From NCBI RefSeq assembly GCF_028769735.1, contig NC_088187.1, forward strand, positions 12,197,183 through 12,261,182: 64,000 nt of DNA, in the 5' to 3' direction. The notes beneath the pieces are model-generated. The model saw only the letters and a list, made by a program, of their open reading frames with translations, searched no databases and was not told the origin of the DNA. The position numbers and the translations under genes were made by a program. Of the stretch, positions 60,540-64,000 are shown one piece after another (positions within the stretch are counted from its first letter, which is position 1; every line of letters starts with the position of its first letter). The DNA is from Zonotrichia leucophrys gambelii. Lineage: Eukaryota > Chordata > Aves > Passeriformes > Passerellidae.

Positions 60540-63500
60540 ATAAAGCGCGACTGTCGCAAAAGGTGCCGTAAAGCGCGACTGTCGTAAAACTGTCGTAAAG
60601 CTGCCGTAAAGCGTGACTGTCGTAAAACTGCCGTAAAGCGCGACTGTCGTAAAAGGTGCCGTAAAGCGCGACTGTCGTAAAAGGTGCCGTAAAGCGCGAC
60701 TGTCGTAAAACTGCCGTAAAGCGCGACTGTCGTAAAAGGTGCCGTAAAGCGCGACTGTCGTAAAAACTGCCGTAAAGCGCGACTGTCGTAAAATCGGCCG
60801 TAAAGCGCGACTGTCGTGAAAGGTGCCGTAAAGCGCGACTGTCGTAAAACGCCGTAAAGCGCGACTGTCGTAAAACTGCCGTAAAGCGCGACTGTCGTAA
60901 AAGCGGCCGTAAAGCGCGACTGTCGTAAAACTGCCGTAAAGCGCGACTGTCGTAAAATCGGCCGTAAAGCGCGACTGTCGTGAAAGGTGCCGTAAAGCGC
61001 GACTGTCGTAAAACTGCCGTAAAGCGCGACTGTCGTAAAAGGTGCCGTAAAGCGCGACTGTCGTAAAAGCGGCCGTAAAGCGCGACTGTCGTAAAACTGC
61101 CGTAAAGCGCGACTGTCGTAAAATCGGCCGTAAAGCGCGACTGTCGTAAAAACTGCCGTAAAGCGCGACTGTCGTAAAAGGTGCCGTAAAGCGCGACTGT
61201 CGTAAAATCGGCCGTAAAGCGCGACTGTCGTAAAAGGGGCCGTAAAGCGCGACTGTCGTAAAATCGGCCGTAAAGCGCGACTGTCGTAAAAGGTGCCGTA
61301 AAGCGCGACTGTCGTAAAATCGGCCGTAAAGCGCGACTGTCGTAAAAGCGGCCGTAAAGCGCGACTGTCGTAAAATCGGCCGTAAAGCGCGACTGTCGTA
61401 AAAGGTGCCGTAAAGCGCGACTGTCGTAAAACTGCCGTAAAGCGCGACTGTCGTAAAATCGGCGGTAAAGCGCGACTGTCGTAAAATCGGCCGTAAAGCG
61501 CGACTGTCGTAAAAGGTGCCGTAAAGCGCGACTGTCGTAAAAGGTGCCGTAAAGCGCGACTGTCGTAAAATCGGCCGTAAAGCGCGACTGTCGTAAAAGG
61601 TGCCGTAAAGCGCGACTGTCGTAAAACTGCCGTAAAGCGCGACTGTCGTAAAATCGGCCGTAAAGCGCGACTGTCGTAAAAGGTGCCGTAAAGCGCGACT
61701 GTCGTAAAACCGGCCGTAAAGCGCGACTGTCGTAAAAGGTGCCGTAAAGCGCGACTGTCGTAAAATCGGCCGTAAAGCGCGACTGTCGTAAAATCGGCCG
61801 TAAAGCGCGACTGTCGTAAAACTGCCGTAAAGCGCGACTGTCGTAAAACGGGCCGTAAAGCGCGACTGTCGTAAAAGGTGCCGTAAAGCGCGACTGTCGT
61901 GAAAGGTGCCGTAAAGCGCGACTGTCGTAAAATCGGCCGTAAAGCGCGACTGTCGTAAAAGCGGCCGTAAAGCGCGACTGTCGTAAAATCGGCCGTAAAG
62001 CGCGACTGTCGTAAAAGGTGCCGTAAAGCGCGACTGTCGTAAAACTGCCGTAAAGCGCGACTGTCGTAAATCGGCGGTAAAGCGCGACTGTCGTAAAATC
62101 GGCCGTAAAGCGCGACTGTCGTAAAAGGTGCCGTAAAGCGCGACTGTCGTAAAAGGTTCCGTAAAGCGCGACTGTCGTAAAATCGGCCGTAAAGCGCGAC
62201 TGTCGTAAAAGGTGCCGTAAAGCGCGACTGTCGTAAAACTGCCGTAAAGCGCGACTGTCGTAAAATCGGCCGTAAAGCGCGACTGTCGTGAAAGGTGCCG
62301 TAAAGCGCGACTGTCGTAAAACCGGCCGTAAAGCGCGACTGTCGTAAAAGGTGCCGTAAAGCGCGACTGTCGTAAAATCGGCCGTAAAGCGCGACTGTCG
62401 TAAAATCGGCCGTAAAGCGCGACTGTCGTAAAACTGCCGTAAAGCGCGACTGTCGTAAAACGGGCCGTAAAGCGCGACTGTCGTAAAAGGTGCGTAAAGC
62501 GCGACTGTCGTGAAAGGTGCCGTAAAGCGCGACTGTCGTAAAATCGGCCGTAAAGCGCGACTGTCGTAAAAGGTGCGTAAAGCGCGACTGTCGTAAAAGC
62601 GGCGTAAAGCGCGACTGTCGTAAAAACTGCCGTAAAGCGCGACTGTCGTAAAATCGGCCGTAAAGCGCGACTGTCGTAAAACGGCCGTAAAGCGCGACTG
62701 TGGTAAAAGGTGCCGTAAAGCGCGACTGTCGTAAAATCGGCCGTAAAGCGCGACTGTCGTAAAAGGTGCCGTAAAGCGCGACTGTCGTAAAACTGCCGTA
62801 AAGCGCGACTGTCGTAAAATGGCCGTAAAGCGCGACTGTCGTAAAAGGTGCCGTAAAGCGCGACTGTCGTAAAATCGGCCGTAAAGCGCGACTGTCGTAA
62901 AATCGGCCGTAAAGCGCGACTGTCGTAAAACGGCCGTAAAGCGCGACTGTGTAAAAGGTGCCGTAAAGCGCGACTGTCGTAAAATCGGCCGTAAAGCGCG
63001 ACTGTCGTAAAAGGGGCCGTAAAGCGCGACTGTCGTAAAAGTGCCGTAAAGCGCGACTGTCGTAAAATCGGCCGTAAAGCGCGACTGTCGTAAAAGGTGC
63101 CGTAAAGCGCGACTGTCGTAAAAACTGCCGTAAAGCGCGACTGTCGTAAAACGGCCGTAAAGCGCGACTGTCGTAAAAGGGCCGTAAAGCGCGACTGTCG
63201 TAAAATCGGCCGTAAAGCGCGACTGTCGTAAAATCGGCCGTAAAGCGCGACTGTCGTAAAATGCCGTAAAGCGCGACTGTCGTAAAATGGCCGTAAAGCG
63301 CGACTGTCGTAAAACGTGCCGTAAAGCGCGACTGTCGTAAAAGCGGCCGTAAAGCGCGACTGTCGTAAAATCGGCCGTAAAGCGCGACTGTCGTAAAATC
63401 GGCCGTAAAGCGCGACTGTCGTAAAATCTGCCGTAAAGCGCGACTGTCGTAAAAGGTGCCGTAAAGCGCGACTGTCGTAAAATCGGCGGTAAAGCGCGAC

Positions 63501-64000
63501 TGTCGTAAAAGGTGCCGTAAAGCGCGACTGTCGTAAAATCGGCCGTAAAGCGCGACTGTCGTAAAAGGTGCCGTAAAGCGCGACTGTCGTAAAAGCGTGC
63601 CGTAAAGCGCGACTGTCGTAAAAACTGCCGTAAAGCGCGACTGTCGTAAAATCGGCCGTAAAGCGCGACTGTCGTAAAATGGGCCGTAAAGCGCGACTGT
63701 CGTAAAATCGGCCGTAAAGCGCGACTGTCGTAAAAGCGGCCGTAAAGCGCGACTGTCGTAAAATCGGCCGTAAAGCGCGACTGTCGTAAAAGGTGCCGTA
63801 AAGCGCGACTGTCGTAAAATCGGCCGTAAAGCGCGACTGTCGTAAAATCGGCCGTAAAGCGCGACTGTCGTAAAAGGTGCCGTAAAGCGCGACTGTCGTA
63901 AAAGGGGCCGTAAAGCGGACTGTCGACAAATCGGCCGTAAGCGCGACTGTCGTAAAAGGTGCCGTAAAGCGCGACTGTCGTAAAACGGCCGTAAAGCGCG
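60540..64000. repeat. CpG-rich satellite array, about 28-bp unit, runs off right edge
   Basis: Continuous array of GCCGTAAAGCGCGACTGTCG + TAAAA + a 2-4 nt variable linker (GGT, TCG, GCG, CT, ACT). Units are 26-29 bp; length divided by period gives roughly 120 copies. Four to five CpGs per unit are almost never mutated to TG/CA. The first units are degenerate (CCATAAAG, GTCGCAAAA, GCGTGACTG), as at a satellite edge. Every frame of the unit on the minus strand is free of stops, which produces a meaningless frame of over 1,200 codons. I do not recognise the family. Confidence 0.97.

Noticed and set aside
60078..60571. Plus-strand Lys/Asn/Trp-rich frames of up to 148 codons
   Set aside because: Products of the A-rich minisatellite.
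60198..63929. Minus-strand open frame of 1,243 codons
   Set aside because: It lies almost wholly in the 28-bp satellite and cycles through the three frames of the unit; no start context, domain or splice structure.
1..64000. CRISPR arrays, bacterial operons or prophage
   Set aside because: All features are of a vertebrate nuclear genome; the tandem arrays at the right end have no unique spacers.
1..64000. tRNA, rRNA or snRNA genes
   Set aside because: No cloverleaf with A/B boxes or conserved rRNA/snRNA sequence was seen by eye; a covariance-model scan was not possible.

Overview
The window is vertebrate nuclear DNA, almost certainly from a bird. It has large introns with GT-AG (and two GC-AG) splice sites, CpG-island promoters, many truncated CR1 LINE copies with the avian-type 3' end, and proteins very close to the chicken orthologues. 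The gene order CCDC57(-) / SLC16A3(+) / CSNK1D(-) is that of human 17q25.3 and chicken chromosome 18.

Layout. 0.86-10.83 kb, minus strand: eight exons of a coiled-coil gene that I assign to CCDC57. They join in one open frame of 361 codons, and the gene continues off the left edge; its 5' part was not found. 11.2-11.7 kb: protein-like fragments in different minus-strand frames. 12.0-12.3, 15.0-16.6 and 20.2-20.5 kb: three CpG islands in the divergent gap between CCDC57 and SLC16A3. 21.7-25.3 kb, plus strand: a complete four-coding-exon SLC16A3 (MCT4 lactate transporter, 473 codons), with a 3' UTR of 1.5 to 4.5 kb. 32.3-53.2 kb, minus strand: the whole of CSNK1D (casein kinase 1 delta). Eight common coding exons are followed by a cassette exon and a distal last exon, which give the two known alternative tails (415 and 409 residues). 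An ancient full-to-3' CR1 copy lies antisense in its last long intron. 53.0-53.6 kb: CSNK1D CpG-island promoter.

Right of CSNK1D the character changes. 54-59.9 kb has no recognisable protein gene. It holds local duplications and a run of short (41-122 nt) exon-like segments with good plus-strand splice sites, which may be an unannotated transcript or a decayed gene family. 59.99-60.53 kb is an A-rich minisatellite. From 60.54 kb to the right edge there is an unbroken CpG-rich satellite of about 28 bp units, roughly 120 copies, with a higher-order repeat of 22 units (about 612 bp). This satellite and the mini-exon tract are the parts most likely to be undescribed.

Functional reading: SLC16A3 exports lactate from glycolytic cells, and two hypoxia-response cores sit in its promoter island. 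CSNK1D sets the circadian period, and one of its introns carries a canonical E-box inside a 22-bp perfect palindrome. CCDC57 is a centrosome/microtubule coiled-coil protein. The genes are neighbours by conserved synteny, not members of one pathway.
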